A DNA stretch of 64,000 nucleotides from the NCBI RefSeq assembly GCF_008704495.1, contig NZ_CP023699.1:5890001-5954000 (forward strand), written 5' to 3'. Origin of the DNA: Streptomyces kanamyceticus (GTDB lineage Bacteria > Actinomycetota > Actinomycetes > Streptomycetales > Streptomycetaceae). How positions within the stretch are numbered: the stretch's first letter is position 1; the number at the start of each line of letters is the position of its first letter. A model generated the notes under the pieces. It was given only the letters and a program-made list of their open reading frames with translations, was not told where the DNA came from and did not search any database. The translations under genes were made by a program, and so were the position numbers. This document shows, one piece after another, positions 33,193 through 41,996 of this stretch.

Positions 33193-34824
33193 TTACCCTG
33201 CGCCCAGCACCGCCGCCACGATCGGCCCCGCCGCGTCGCCGCCGTGCCCGCCCTCCTGGGTCATCGCGGCCGCCGCGATGTCGCCGCGGTAGCCGGTGAA
33301 CCAGCTGTCGGACTTCTCGTGGCCGTCGACCTCGGCGGACCCCGTCTTCGCGCCGATGTCACCGGCGAGCCCCGCCATGGCGCGCGCCCCGGTCCCGCTG
33401 ACGGCCGTGCGGCGCATCATGGCGCGCAACTGCTCCACGGTGGAGGGGGACAGGCCGCGGGCCGTGGCCAGTTCGCGGTCGTCCAGGGACTTCGGGACGA
33501 TCACCGGCTGGTGGAAGGCGCCCGTCATCGCGGTCGCCGTGACCGATGCCATGTTCAGCGGGTTCATCTGGACCTGGCCCTGGCCGATGGCGTTCGCCGC
33601 GCGGTCGGGGCCGCCGGACTCGGGCACCGAGCCGTCGAACGAGGGGATGCCGACCTTCCAGTTGTCCTGGCCCAGGCCGAAGCTGTCCCGCGCCTCCTCG
33701 GTCAGCGAGGAGTCGGTGAGGCCCTCCTCGTCGATCAGCTTCACGAAGGCCGTGTTGCAGGAGCGCGCGAAGCTGTCGGTGAAGGTCGCGCTCTCGTTCG
33801 CGGTCATGCCCTTGAGGTTGTGGAACGTCTTGCTCTGCCAGGTCGCCGTGTCGGGGCAGGGCGCGGCGCCGCCCGCCTTGGTGACGCCCTTGTCGATGAG
33901 CATCGCGGCGGACAGGATCTTCATGGTCGAGCCGGGGGCCACCTTGCCCTGGAGCGCGGCGTTGAACCCGTCCTCGCGGTGGTTGGCGACCCCGAGGATC
34001 TCGCCGGTGCTCGGCTTCACCGCCACCACGGACGACTCCCCGAACCGCAGGACCGCGCGCTCGGCCGCCTTCTGCACGGCCGCGCTGAGCGTGGTGGGCA
34101 GCTTGCCCGGCTTGCCCTTGGCGAGGGTGAGCAGCGTGCGGGACCCCGCGTCCTCGTCCGCGTGTCTGACGTACAGCTCGATGCCCGGCTTGCCGCCCGC
34201 CTGCTCGCCGTACTTCGCCCGCAGCTGGTCCAGGATCGGGCCGAGCGAGGGGTACTCCTTCTTGGTCAGGACGACGCCCGCGCGGTCCACCGCCTCGATG
34301 GGCGGCGTCGCGGCCTCGCCGGTCACGAGGGTGTCGCCCCGCTCCAGGGAGGGGTGCACGACGGCGGCCGACCAGTCGACGAGCGCCCGCCCGGTGGTCT
34401 TGCCGCGCACGACCGTGAGCTGCGAGTCGTAGGCGAGCGGCTTGCTCTTGCCCTTGTACGACACCGTGGCCGACACGGAGAACGGCACGCGCGCGCCGCT
34501 CGCCTCCTTCGGGGTGAGCTTCACCTTCGTCAGGTGCGCGTCCTCGCGGTAGCCGGTCAGGAGCGCCTTGGCGTCGGCGGAATTGTCCGTGTATCCCGCC
34601 GCCCCGGCCGCGTCGCCCTTGGCCCAGGCCGCAAGGAACTTCTCCGAGACCTCGCGTATCTCGTCGTCCGACGGCGGCCCCTTCCGTACGGCCGCGGGGC
34701 CCGCGCCCGACGAACCGCCGCCTCCGGAGAGGCCGTTCACCAGGTTGTAGGCGCCGTAGCCCGCACCCCCCACCATGACGGTGAAGACCCCGCCGACCAG
34801 AGCGGCCTTTACTCCTTTGCGCAC
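33193..34824 (-). CDS. Penicillin-binding protein transpeptidase (paralogue 2)
   Basis: 543 residues with the same architecture as the 31343-33076 protein: TM anchor at about residues 7-28, NTF2-like domain (EVSEKFLAAWAKGDAAGAAGYTDN), SxxK at STMK (Ser299), SxN at ARSCNTAF and KTG at AKTGSAE. Shared motifs such as GQDNWKVGIPSFDGSVP, MNPLNMASVTATA and the C-terminal EGGHGGDAAGPI show a tandem duplication. GTG start at 34824 with a GGGGAGGGG-rich site upstream. Likely involved in sporulation- or growth-associated wall synthesis, inferred from the ssgE neighbourhood. Confidence 0.92.
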   Translation of the reverse strand: MRKGVKAALVGGVFTVMVGGAGYGAYNLVNGLSGGGGSSGAGPAAVRKGPPSDDEIREVSEKFLAAWAKGDAAGAAGYTDNSADAKALLTGYREDAHLTKVKLTPKEASGARVPFSVSATVSYKGKSKPLAYDSQLTVVRGKTTGRALVDWSAAVVHPSLERGDTLVTGEAATPPIEAVDRAGVVLTKKEYPSLGPILDQLRAKYGEQAGGKPGIELYVRHADEDAGSRTLLTLAKGKPGKLPTTLSAAVQKAAERAVLRFGESSVVAVKPSTGEILGVANHREDGFNAALQGKVAPGSTMKILSAAMLIDKGVTKAGGAAPCPDTATWQSKTFHNLKGMTANESATFTDSFARSCNTAFVKLIDEEGLTDSSLTEEARDSFGLGQDNWKVGIPSFDGSVPESGGPDRAANAIGQGQVQMNPLNMASVTATAMTGAFHQPVIVPKSLDDRELATARGLSPSTVEQLRAMMRRTAVSGTGARAMAGLAGDIGAKTGSAEVDGHEKSDSWFTGYRGDIAAAAMTQEGGHGGDAAGPIVAAVLGAG

Positions 34825-34847
34825 GATGCGCTCCCCTCCCCAGGAGC

Positions 34848-34870
34848 CTTCCCGAACGTAATTCGGGAAG
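34848..34870 (-). terminator. Perfect hairpin between pmt and the PBP gene
   Basis: 9-bp arms cttcccgaa / ttcgggaag around CGTAA. It lies 67 bases past the pmt stop and 23 bases before the PBP start, just upstream of its ribosome site. It could terminate pmt or act as a 5'-leader structure of the PBP mRNA; there is no T-run. Confidence 0.55.
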
Positions 34871-34937
34871 GTTGTTCGCCCTGAACCCTAAGGGGGCGGA
34901 GGTGGCGCAGGTGAGGGCCGTTATCCGAAGGTGTCCA

Positions 34938-36677
34938 TTACACCCACGTATCCAGCCACATGCGGGAGCGCCAGGAATCGATGGGGATGGCTGTGCCGGT
35001 GTAGATCGGCCAGAAGTAAATGAAATTCCAGAAGATGAGCAGCACCAGGACGCCGGAGCTCGCGGCGCCCACGATCCGGCGCCGTTCGCTCGATCCCGGC
35101 GGACCGAGAATCGCGCCGATCATCATCGCGAGGGCGAGACACAGGAACGGGACGAAGACGACCGCGTAGAAGTAGAAGATCGTCCGTTCCTGGTAGAAGA
35201 ACCAGGGCAGATAACCCGCCGCGACGCCGCACAGGATCGCCCCGGCCCGCCAGTCGCGGCGGAACACCCACCGCCACAGGACGTAGAGCAGCGCGAACGC
35301 GGCCGCCCACCACAGCAGCGGGGTGCCGAGCGCGAGGACCTCGCGGGCGCACTTCTCGGTGGTGCCGACGGGGCAGCCGTCCTTGCCGGGCAGCGGCGAC
35401 TCGTAGAAGTACGAGACGGGGCGGCCGTCGACGATCCAGCTCCACGGGTTGGACTGGTAGGTGTGCGGCGAGGAGAGGCCCACGTGGAACTCGTAGACCG
35501 CGTGCTCGTAGTGCCACAGGCTGCGCACCCAGTCGGGCAGCCAGTCCCAGCTGCCGCCCTGCCCGTCGGTCGCCGCCCAGTTGCGGTAGTAGCCGCCGGT
35601 GCCGTCGGTCGGCGAGAGGATCCAGCCGAGCCAGGAGAGCACGTAGACGGCGAGCGCCACCGGCACCGTGGAGACGAACGCGGGGAGCACGTCCCGCTTC
35701 AGGACCGCGCGGTAGGGCCGCGAAGCCCCGGCGACCCGGCGCGCGCCGACGTCCCAGAGCACGGTCATCAGGCAGAGGAGGACCATCACGTACAGGCCGT
35801 TCCACTTGGTCCCGAAGGCGAGCCCGAGGCAGAGTCCGGCCGCCCACCGCCAGGGCCGCCGGCCCAGGCGCGCCGTCTCGGCGACGTACGCGTCGGGGCG
35901 TACGCGCCCGTCCTCGTCGGTCGGCAGCGCGGCCGCCAGTCTCGCGCGCGCCTTGTCCCTGTCGATCAGGAAGCAGCCGAAGGCGGCGAGCACGAAGAAC
36001 ATCAGGACCTGGTCGAGCAGCGCGGTGCGGCTCATCACGAAGTGCAGGCCGTCCACGGCGAGCAGCGCGCCCGCCAGGCATCCCAGGAACGTGGAGCGGA
36101 ACAGGCGCCGGCCGATCCGGCACAGCATCAGGACCGACAGGGTGCCGAGCACCGCCGTCATGAAGCGCCAGCCGAACGGGTCGAAGCCGAACAGCCATTC
36201 GCCGATGCCGATCACGTACTTGCCGACCGGCGGATGCACCACGTACGCCGCGTCGTGCGGGATCGCGATGTCGCCGCCCTGCCGCAGCACATCGTCGTTG
36301 ATCTTGTCGGGCCAGCTGGTCTCGAAGCCGCGGTGGATGAGCGACCAGGCGTCCTTCGCGTAATACGTCTCGTCGAATATCACGGCCTTCGGATTGCCGA
36401 GGTTCCAGAACCGCGTCACCCCGGCGACCAGCGTGATCAGCAGCGGCCCCACCCAGCCCGACCAGCGCACCATCTGGTCGGCGGCCGCCCTCGGCACGCC
36501 GAGCAGCAGCCACAGGCGGGGGCTCGGCTCCGTGTACGGGGGCACGAGACGTGCCGTGACGTCCTCTCTGGGCCGCGCCACATGGCCGAATCGGCGCAGC
36601 CGCCGCTGCCAGGAAAGCTGCTGCTCCTCGGCTGCCTGGCCCTCGCGGGTGTCCGGGGAAGACGCGGTACTGGTCAC
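34938..36677 (-). CDS. pmt: Dolichyl-phosphate-mannose-type protein O-mannosyltransferase (GT39)
   Basis: 579 residues, typical for bacterial Pmt. Catalytic acidic motif [11 protein letters not shown] in the first extracytoplasmic loop, then [12 protein letters not shown], and 9-11 TM helices including [13 protein letters not shown] and the C-terminal block [20 protein letters not shown]. It transfers mannose from polyprenyl-phosphate-mannose to Ser/Thr of exported proteins. In S. coelicolor it is needed for glycosylation of envelope proteins and for phage phiC31 infection. GTG start at 36677, divergent from rsmI across 62 bases. The neighbouring PBPs and PQQ-like proteins are plausible targets, but this is inference. 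Confidence 0.95.
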   Translation of the reverse strand: MTSTASSPDTREGQAAEEQQLSWQRRLRRFGHVARPREDVTARLVPPYTEPSPRLWLLLGVPRAAADQMVRWSGWVGPLLITLVAGVTRFWNLGNPKAVIFDETYYAKDAWSLIHRGFETSWPDKINDDVLRQGGDIAIPHDAAYVVHPPVGKYVIGIGEWLFGFDPFGWRFMTAVLGTLSVLMLCRIGRRLFRSTFLGCLAGALLAVDGLHFVMSRTALLDQVLMFFVLAAFGCFLIDRDKARARLAAALPTDEDGRVRPDAYVAETARLGRRPWRWAAGLCLGLAFGTKWNGLYVMVLLCLMTVLWDVGARRVAGASRPYRAVLKRDVLPAFVSTVPVALAVYVLSWLGWILSPTDGTGGYYRNWAATDGQGGSWDWLPDWVRSLWHYEHAVYEFHVGLSSPHTYQSNPWSWIVDGRPVSYFYESPLPGKDGCPVGTTEKCAREVLALGTPLLWWAAAFALLYVLWRWVFRRDWRAGAILCGVAAGYLPWFFYQERTIFYFYAVVFVPFLCLALAMMIGAILGPPGSSERRRIVGAASSGVLVLLIFWNFIYFWPIYTGTAIPIDSWRSRMWLDTWV

Positions 36678-36739
36678 CGCGCCATCGTAGGGAACCAGAC
36701 TGTGCGAGTCCCGTCCCTGGTCCCTGCGAGGATGGAACA

Positions 36740-37636
36740 GTGACAGGAAGCGCTGATTCCCCCGGAACCCTCGTACTGGCAGGCACTCCCATCGGCGATG
36801 TCGCCGACGCGCCGCCCCGGCTCGCCACCGAGCTGGCCTCGGCCGATGTCGTCGCCGCCGAGGACACCCGCAGGCTGCGCCGCCTCACCCAGGCCCTCGG
36901 GGTGCAGGTCGGCGGCCGTGTCGTCTCCTACTTCGAGGGCAACGAGTCGGCGCGCACGCCCGAGTTGGTCGAGGCCCTGGTGGGCGGCGCGCGCGTGCTG
37001 CTCGTGACGGACGCGGGGATGCCGTCGGTCTCCGACCCCGGCTACCGCCTCGTCGCGGCCGCCGTGGAGCGGGACGTGCGCGTGACCGCGGTGCCGGGCC
37101 CCTCCGCGGTGCTCACGGCACTCGCGTTGTCGGGGCTGCCGGTGGACAGGTTCTGCTTCGAGGGCTTCCTGCCGCGCAAGGCGGGCGAGCGGCTCTCCCG
37201 CCTGAAGGACGTCGCGGAGGACCGCAGGACCCTCGTCTACTTCGAGGCCCCGCACCGCATCGCCGACACCCTCGCCGCGATGGCCGAGGCGTTCGGCGAG
37301 GAGCGCAGGGCCGCGGTCTGCCGCGAGCTGACCAAGACGTACGAGGAGGTCAAGCGCGGTTCCCTCAAGGAACTGGCCGAGTGGGCGGCCGACGGCGTAC
37401 GCGGCGAGATCACCGTCGTCGTCGAGGGCGCCGCGGTGAAGAGCGCGGGCGAACTCGGCCCCGACGAGCTGGTGCGCAGGGTGCGGGTGCGCGAGGAGGC
37501 GGGCGAGCGGCGCAAGGAGGCGATCGTCGCCGTCGCCGCGGAAGCGGGCCTTCCCAAGCGCGAGGTCTTCGATGCCGTCGTGGCGGCAAAGAATGCGGAT
37601 CGCGACGGCCCATCGAAGAGCAAAGGACTATCGTAA
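36740..37636 (+). CDS. rsmI: 16S rRNA (cytidine1402-2'-O)-methyltransferase
   Basis: 298 residues with the tetrapyrrole-methylase fold: N-terminal [18 protein letters not shown], then [33 protein letters not shown] and the [14 protein letters not shown] loop, and [13 protein letters not shown] near the end. It methylates the 2'-OH of C1402 in 16S rRNA for decoding fidelity. GTG at 36740 fits the conserved N-terminus. Divergent from pmt. A 200-base gap with two small hairpins follows. Confidence 0.95.
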   Translation: MTGSADSPGTLVLAGTPIGDVADAPPRLATELASADVVAAEDTRRLRRLTQALGVQVGGRVVSYFEGNESARTPELVEALVGGARVLLVTDAGMPSVSDPGYRLVAAAVERDVRVTAVPGPSAVLTALALSGLPVDRFCFEGFLPRKAGERLSRLKDVAEDRRTLVYFEAPHRIADTLAAMAEAFGEERRAAVCRELTKTYEEVKRGSLKELAEWAADGVRGEITVVVEGAAVKSAGELGPDELVRRVRVREEAGERRKEAIVAVAAEAGLPKREVFDAVVAAKNADRDGPSKSKGLS

Positions 37637-37804
37637 AAGGCAAAGCGCGGGCCGCGCACCAGGCCTCTTTCCTATGGAAAGGCCAAAACGGCTCCAATGC
37701 TCGACAGGTCTGATGCGCTCGCTCCGGGAAAGGCGTCCACTGGTTGAAGGGACGCACCCGTCCCCACGCTTCCGGTTCCGGGCGCTGCCCGGACCTCGGT
37801 AGCG

Positions 37805-37821
37805 CTTGTCCCTCGGACAAG
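37805..37821 (+). promoter_or_regulatory. Hairpin abutting the ribosome-binding site of the zinc-ribbon gene
   Basis: Perfect 7-bp stem cttgtcc-ctc-ggacaag ends exactly where AGGAG (37822-37826) begins, 13 bases before the ATG at 37835. It could protect or modulate the ribosome site; no known motif matches. Confidence 0.45.
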
Positions 37822-37834
37822 AGGAGCAGCTGGC

Positions 37835-38263
37835 ATGAGTGAGATCGCAGACACCGGCCACCACACCACGGCGCTCAATGTCGTTCACGAGTCGTACGCT
37901 TTCGCCTGTATGCGATGCGGACACGGCTGGGAGCAGTCGTACGAAATCGAGCATCACATCGACGCCAAGGGTCAGGAATTCGTGACGTACCTGGCGGACG
38001 GCCAGCGCGTGCCGTCGCCGCTGACCCGGCCCACCTGTCTGAACTGTGGCGGCCATGTCGTGCGGATCATGCGGGCGGGGCAGGTCTCGTCGGTACTGAG
38101 CCTGATGCACCGTCACCACAAGCCCGGCGACCCCGGCGCGGAGGGGGCCGAGGAGTGCGAGGCGAAGGCGCGCGCCAGCATGGAGCGGGAGCGGGCGCGC
38201 AAGGAGCACCACTGGCACCTGTCGGACCTGCTGCACCCGTTCCAGCACCGCAAGGGGGCGTGA
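37835..38263 (+). CDS. Small C4 zinc-ribbon protein, function unknown
   Basis: 142 residues. Four Cys in two pairs (FACMRCGHGW near residue 25 and TCLNCGGH near residue 69) form a probable zinc ribbon. A charged Glu/Arg/His-rich C-terminus (about residues 95-142) is probably helical. No catalytic motif. The ribosome site AGGAG is strong. The gene sits alone between rsmI and tatD; the same small protein seems to occur at this place in S. coelicolor. It may bind nucleic acid or protein, which is inference. Confidence 0.8.
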   Translation: MSEIADTGHHTTALNVVHESYAFACMRCGHGWEQSYEIEHHIDAKGQEFVTYLADGQRVPSPLTRPTCLNCGGHVVRIMRAGQVSSVLSLMHRHHKPGDPGAEGAEECEAKARASMERERARKEHHWHLSDLLHPFQHRKGA

Positions 38264-38353
38264 CGCGGGACCGGGGGACTCCCGGAGGGGCGTGAGCCCG
38301 GGGGCTCCGAAGGGGCGTGAGCCCGGGTGGGCGCGGGTTCGTAGGATCGGGGC

Positions 38354-39235
38354 ATGCCTTCGAACGACGCCGAGAAGAACACCGCGCCGCCCCTGCCCCA
38401 GCCGCTGCGGGTGGCGGTCGCCGACTCCCACACCCACCTCGACATGCAGTCGGGGACGGTGTCCGAGGCGCTCGCCAAGGCCGCCGCGGTCGGCGTCACC
38501 ACGGTCGTGCAGGTGGGCTGCGACGTACGCGGCTCCCAGTGGGCGGCGGACACGGCGGCGGAGCACGAGAGCGTGCACGCCGCCGTCGCCCTGCACCCGA
38601 ACGAGGCCCCCCGCATCGTCCACGGCGACCCCGACGGATGGTCCCGGCAGGGGGCCCGCACCGCGGGTGGCGACTCCGCGCTCGACGAGGCACTCGCCGA
38701 GATCGACCGGCTCGCCGCCCTGCCGCACGTCCTCGGCGTCGGCGAGACCGGCCTCGACTACTTCCGCACCGGATCCGAGGGCATGGCCGCCCAGGAACGG
38801 TCCTTCCGCGCCCACATCGAGATCGCCAAGCGGCACGGCAAGGCGCTCGTCATCCACGATCGCGAGGCGCACGAAGACGTGCTGCGGGTCCTGAAGGAGG
38901 AGGGCGCCCCCGAGCGCACCGTCTTCCACTGCTACTCCGGCGACGCCGACATGGCCCGGATCTGCGCCGAGCACGGCTACTTCATGTCGTTCGCGGGCAA
39001 CGTCACCTTCAAGAACGCGCAGGGTCTGCGGGACGCGCTTGCCGTCGCGCCTCTCGAACTCGTGCTCGTGGAGACCGACGCGCCCTTCCTCACGCCCGTC
39101 CCGTACCGCGGACGGCCCAACGCGCCGTATCTCATTCCGGTCACGCTGCGCGCCATGGCCGCGGTCCGCGGCGTCGACGAGGACGTCATGGCCACCGCCG
39201 TCTCGTCGAACACGGCACGCGCTTTTGGTTACTGA
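38354..39235 (+). CDS. tatD: TatD-family metal-dependent hydrolase (DNase)
   Basis: 293 residues. Metal ligands of the TIM-barrel hydrolase are visible: HTH in VADSHTHLD, Glu in LGVGETGLDY, His in LVIHDREAHEDV, His in FHCYSGD and Asp in LVETDAPFL. It resembles TatD/YcfH 3'-exonucleases acting in DNA turnover or repair. The extra N-terminal 20 residues lack function. A short direct repeat (ggggcgtgagcccggg at 38287 and 38313) precedes it. Confidence 0.93.
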   Translation: MPSNDAEKNTAPPLPQPLRVAVADSHTHLDMQSGTVSEALAKAAAVGVTTVVQVGCDVRGSQWAADTAAEHESVHAAVALHPNEAPRIVHGDPDGWSRQGARTAGGDSALDEALAEIDRLAALPHVLGVGETGLDYFRTGSEGMAAQERSFRAHIEIAKRHGKALVIHDREAHEDVLRVLKEEGAPERTVFHCYSGDADMARICAEHGYFMSFAGNVTFKNAQGLRDALAVAPLELVLVETDAPFLTPVPYRGRPNAPYLIPVTLRAMAAVRGVDEDVMATAVSSNTARAFGY

Positions 39236-39370
39236 CCCATAACGGCGCGAGCGCCCAGGTGGGGGACGCCTCAGGTCAATGCCGCTACGTAGTGTAGTGG
39301 TGTCACTTTGGAGAGTGACCAGGGCTCCGCTAGGTTCTGTCCGCCCGGTCCGGACCCCTGGAGCGTCATC

Positions 39371-40639
39371 GTGAGCAGTCCGCAGTACGAGACGTATGAG
39401 CCGTACGAGACGTATGAGCCGAACGAGCCGTACGACGTGGCCGCCGTGCCCTACGACGAGTGGGGGCGGGGCGAGGCGCGGTTGCCCCGGCAGGCCGGTG
39501 GGGGGCGTGCCGAGGCCCGGCGGGCCGCGCGGCGCAAGAAGACCTCGGACCGGCCCGAGTCCCTGCGGCGGCTGCTGCCGCAAGCCCTCGTCGTCGCCTT
39601 CCTCGCCGGTGGCACCTCCGCCTTCGTCGCCAACGACAAGGCCATCCAGCTCAGCGTCGACGGCAAGCCCCGCACCCTGCACACCTTCGCGGACGACGTC
39701 GGTGAGCTCCTCGCCGACGAGGGCGTGGACGTCGGCGCGCACGACATCGTGGCGCCCGCCTCCGGCGCCGCGCTCGCCAGCGGCGACGAGATCGCCGTCC
39801 GCTACGGCAGGCCCGTGCACCTCACCCTCGACGGGGAGCGGCGCCAGGTGTGGACGACCGCGCGCACGGTCGACGGGGCGCTGCGACAGCTCGGCGTCCG
39901 CGCGGAGGGCGCGCACCTGTCGGCCTCGCGCAGCCGTCGCATCGACCGGGACGGGCTCGACCTCGACGTCCGTACGGAGCGCACCGTCACGATCATGGCG
40001 GACGGGCGGGAGCGGACCATCCGTACGAACGCGGCGACCGTCTGGGAGGCCGTCGAGGAGTCCGGGGTGACGCTGCGCGGGCAGGACTCGACGTCGGTGC
40101 CGCCGACCAGTTTTCCGCGCGACGGGCAGACGGTGACCGTCATGCGGATCACCGGGAAGAAGGAGGTCCGCGAGGAGCCGATCCCCTTCGACGTCGAGAA
40201 GAGCGAGGACGCTTCGCTGTTCAAGGGCACGGAGGTGGTGGCGCAGGCGGGGCGGCAGGGGGCTCGGCGGGTCACGTACGCGCTGCGGACGGTCAACGGC
40301 GTCAAGCAGAAGCCGCGGCGGATCGGGTCGGAAGTGGTGCGGGAGCCGCGGAAGCGGATCGTGAAGGTCGGTACGAAGCCGATGCCGACGGCGGTGGCCG
40401 GGGCGGACGACCTGAACTGGTCCTCGCTCGCGCACTGCGAGTCGGGGGGACGGCCTTCGGCGGTGGACGGCTCGGGGACGTACGGCGGGCTGTACCAGTT
40501 CGACGCGCGGACGTGGCAGGGGCTGGGCGGGTCCGGGCTCCCGCAGGACGCTCCGGCGGAGGAACAGACGTTCCGCGCGAAGAAGCTGTACGTGCAGCGG
40601 GGGGCGAGTCCTTGGCCGCATTGCGGGCGGCGGCTGTAG
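39371..40639 (+). CDS. rpfB: Resuscitation-promoting factor (RpfB-like), membrane-anchored muralytic enzyme
   Basis: 422 residues. The N-terminus is Tyr/Glu-rich with an 18-bp repeat (YETYEP twice), followed by a basic stretch and one TM anchor (about residues 69-87). Three DUF348 ubiquitin-like modules follow (about 90-250), then a G5 domain (about 255-330) and the Rpf lysozyme-like domain (LNWSSLAHCESGGRPSAVDG, with catalytic Glu357). It cleaves peptidoglycan to support germination and resuscitation from dormancy. GTG at 39371 has GGAG upstream. A small hairpin (gtcact...agtgac, 39302-39319) lies in the leader. No c-di-AMP riboswitch is evident. Confidence 0.92.
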   Translation: MSSPQYETYEPYETYEPNEPYDVAAVPYDEWGRGEARLPRQAGGGRAEARRAARRKKTSDRPESLRRLLPQALVVAFLAGGTSAFVANDKAIQLSVDGKPRTLHTFADDVGELLADEGVDVGAHDIVAPASGAALASGDEIAVRYGRPVHLTLDGERRQVWTTARTVDGALRQLGVRAEGAHLSASRSRRIDRDGLDLDVRTERTVTIMADGRERTIRTNAATVWEAVEESGVTLRGQDSTSVPPTSFPRDGQTVTVMRITGKKEVREEPIPFDVEKSEDASLFKGTEVVAQAGRQGARRVTYALRTVNGVKQKPRRIGSEVVREPRKRIVKVGTKPMPTAVAGADDLNWSSLAHCESGGRPSAVDGSGTYGGLYQFDARTWQGLGGSGLPQDAPAEEQTFRAKKLYVQRGASPWPHCGRRL

Positions 40640-40700
40640 CTGGCGTCGGCTGGCGTCTGCTGGCGGGGGCGCCTCGGGCCGTCGTGGGGGCGGGGCCGCG

Positions 40701-40790
40701 GCGGTATGTCCGTCCTCGCCGTCCCAGGCGCACCGCCACGGCTCGGGCACCTCGGAACGAGGCCCCCAGTGCTCCGGGCGGACATACCGC
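40701..40790. repeat. 90-bp structured inverted repeat
   Basis: Perfect 12-bp outer arms gcggtatgtccg (40701-40712) and cggacataccgc (40779-40790), enclosing an inner hairpin cctcg-gaa-cgagg (40750-40762). It looks like a two-tier RNA or cruciform. In one reverse frame it reads as a Trp-rich peptide, but it has no start site or codon bias, so I do not call a gene. Confidence 0.7.
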
Positions 40791-40931
40791 CACGTCCCCT
40801 CGGGTCGGATGGCGGCCGCGGGCCGCTGCCGCTCCCGCCCCCGCCTCCCGCCGCGGGCGACCGCACGCCGGTGGGGGATGCCGCGCGCGGCGGAAGGCCG
40901 GTGGGCAGGGCCGCTGCCGCTGCCGCTCCCG

Positions 40932-40972
40932 CTGTGGGCAATTGTTCCGCAGGGCGGAACGGGTGGGCACAG
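40932..40972. repeat. 41-bp palindromic intergenic element, copy B
   Basis: Same element as 15975-16015 on the opposite strand; the inner stem is gttccgc-agg-gcggaac. The T-A pair here is a G-C pair in copy A, so base pairing is conserved while sequence changes. Confidence 0.75.
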
Positions 40973-41135
40973 CCCCCGTCGCCGAGGAGCGGGAACGGGA
41001 GCGCAAGGCACGGTGCGGCTCCCGGTGCCGAGGGGCGGGGACGGGGGCGCAAGCCACGGTGCGGGGAGGCGTAAGCCACGGGGGGGAGGGAGAGGACGGT
41101 GCGGGTCAGGGGGGTGGGCCGCTTAACCTGGTGCG

Positions 41136-41996
41136 GTGAGCACAGACGCCCTCCTCGGCCCCGCCGACATCCGCGAACTGGCCGCTGCCCTCGGCGTACG
41201 CCCGACCAAGCAGCGCGGCCAGAACTTCGTCATCGACGCCAACACCGTCCGCCGCATCGTCCGCACCGCGGAGGTCCGCCCGGACGACGTCGTCGTCGAG
41301 GTCGGTCCCGGGCTCGGATCGCTGACGCTGGCCCTCCTGGAGACCGCGGAGCGCGTCGTCGCGGTCGAGATCGACGACGTGCTGGCAGGGGCCCTGCCCG
41401 CGACGATCCAGGCGCGGCTGCCGAAGAAGGCCGACTCCTTCGCGCTCGTGCACAGCGACGCCATGCTCGTCGGCGAGCTGCCGGGGCCCGCGCCGACCGC
41501 GCTGGTCGCGAACCTGCCGTACAACGTGGCCGTACCGGTCCTGCTGCACATGCTCGACACCTTCCCGACCATCGAGCGCACGCTCGTGATGGTGCAGGCC
41601 GAGGTCGCCGACCGGCTCGCCGCGGCTCCTGGGTCGCGGGTCTACGGGGTGCCGTCGGTGAAGGCCGCCTGGTACGCGGAGGTCAAGCGCGCGGGCTCCA
41701 TCGGGCGGAACGTGTTCTGGCCCGCTCCCAACGTCGACTCGGGCCTCGTGTCGCTGGTGCGGCGTGCCGAGCCGGTGAAGACCACCGCGACGAAGAAGGA
41801 CGTGTTCGCCGTCGTCGACGCCGCCTTCGCGCAGCGCAGGAAGACCCTGCGGGCCGCCCTGTCCGGGTGGGCCGGGTCCGCCGCCGCCGCGGAGGCCGCG
41901 CTCGTCGCCGCGGGCGTCTCGCCGCAGGCGCGCGGCGAGGCGCTGACCGTGGAGGAGTTCGCGCGCGTCGCCGAGCACAAGGAGGCGGGCGCGTGA
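41136..41996 (+). CDS. rsmA: 16S rRNA (adenine1518/1519-N6)-dimethyltransferase
   Basis: 286 residues. Motifs: [10 protein letters not shown] at the N-terminus, SAM motif [12 protein letters not shown], acidic EID and the catalytic NLPYNVAVP. The C-terminal helical domain ends near AEHKEAGA. It dimethylates A1518/A1519 in 16S rRNA and is the target whose loss confers kasugamycin resistance. GTG at 41136 gives the expected N-terminus. Its stop overlaps the ispE start (GTGA). Confidence 0.96.
   Translation: MSTDALLGPADIRELAAALGVRPTKQRGQNFVIDANTVRRIVRTAEVRPDDVVVEVGPGLGSLTLALLETAERVVAVEIDDVLAGALPATIQARLPKKADSFALVHSDAMLVGELPGPAPTALVANLPYNVAVPVLLHMLDTFPTIERTLVMVQAEVADRLAAAPGSRVYGVPSVKAAWYAEVKRAGSIGRNVFWPAPNVDSGLVSLVRRAEPVKTTATKKDVFAVVDAAFAQRRKTLRAALSGWAGSAAAAEAALVAAGVSPQARGEALTVEEFARVAEHKEAGA

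Larger units (their letters stand above)
40640..41135. other. Approx. 500-base gene-free stretch with two palindromic elements
   Basis: No credible gene. It begins with three 10-bp steps (ctggcgt), then holds a 90-base inverted repeat at 40701-40790 and the 41-base element copy B at 40932-40972. It ends in G-rich sequence before rsmA. Both elements are described separately. Confidence 0.7.

Noticed and set aside
34872..36743. 623-residue plus-strand frame antisense to pmt
   Set aside because: Pmt on the minus strand has catalytic motifs and TM helices; the antisense frame is composed of repeated Arg/Glu/Pro with no recognisable domain.
37662..37684. Terminator after rsmI
   Set aside because: The stem (ggcc and tttcc/ggaaa) is interrupted by a 2-base bulge and has no T-run, so I could not support it as a terminator.
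39236..39370. c-di-AMP (ydaO) riboswitch upstream of the rpf gene
   Set aside because: The leader is only 135 bases and no conserved core is recognised; only a 6-bp hairpin is visible.
37628..41011. 1127-residue minus-strand open frame
   Set aside because: It is antisense to the zinc-ribbon, tatD and rpf genes, all of which have clear motifs; high GC leaves such frames open by chance.
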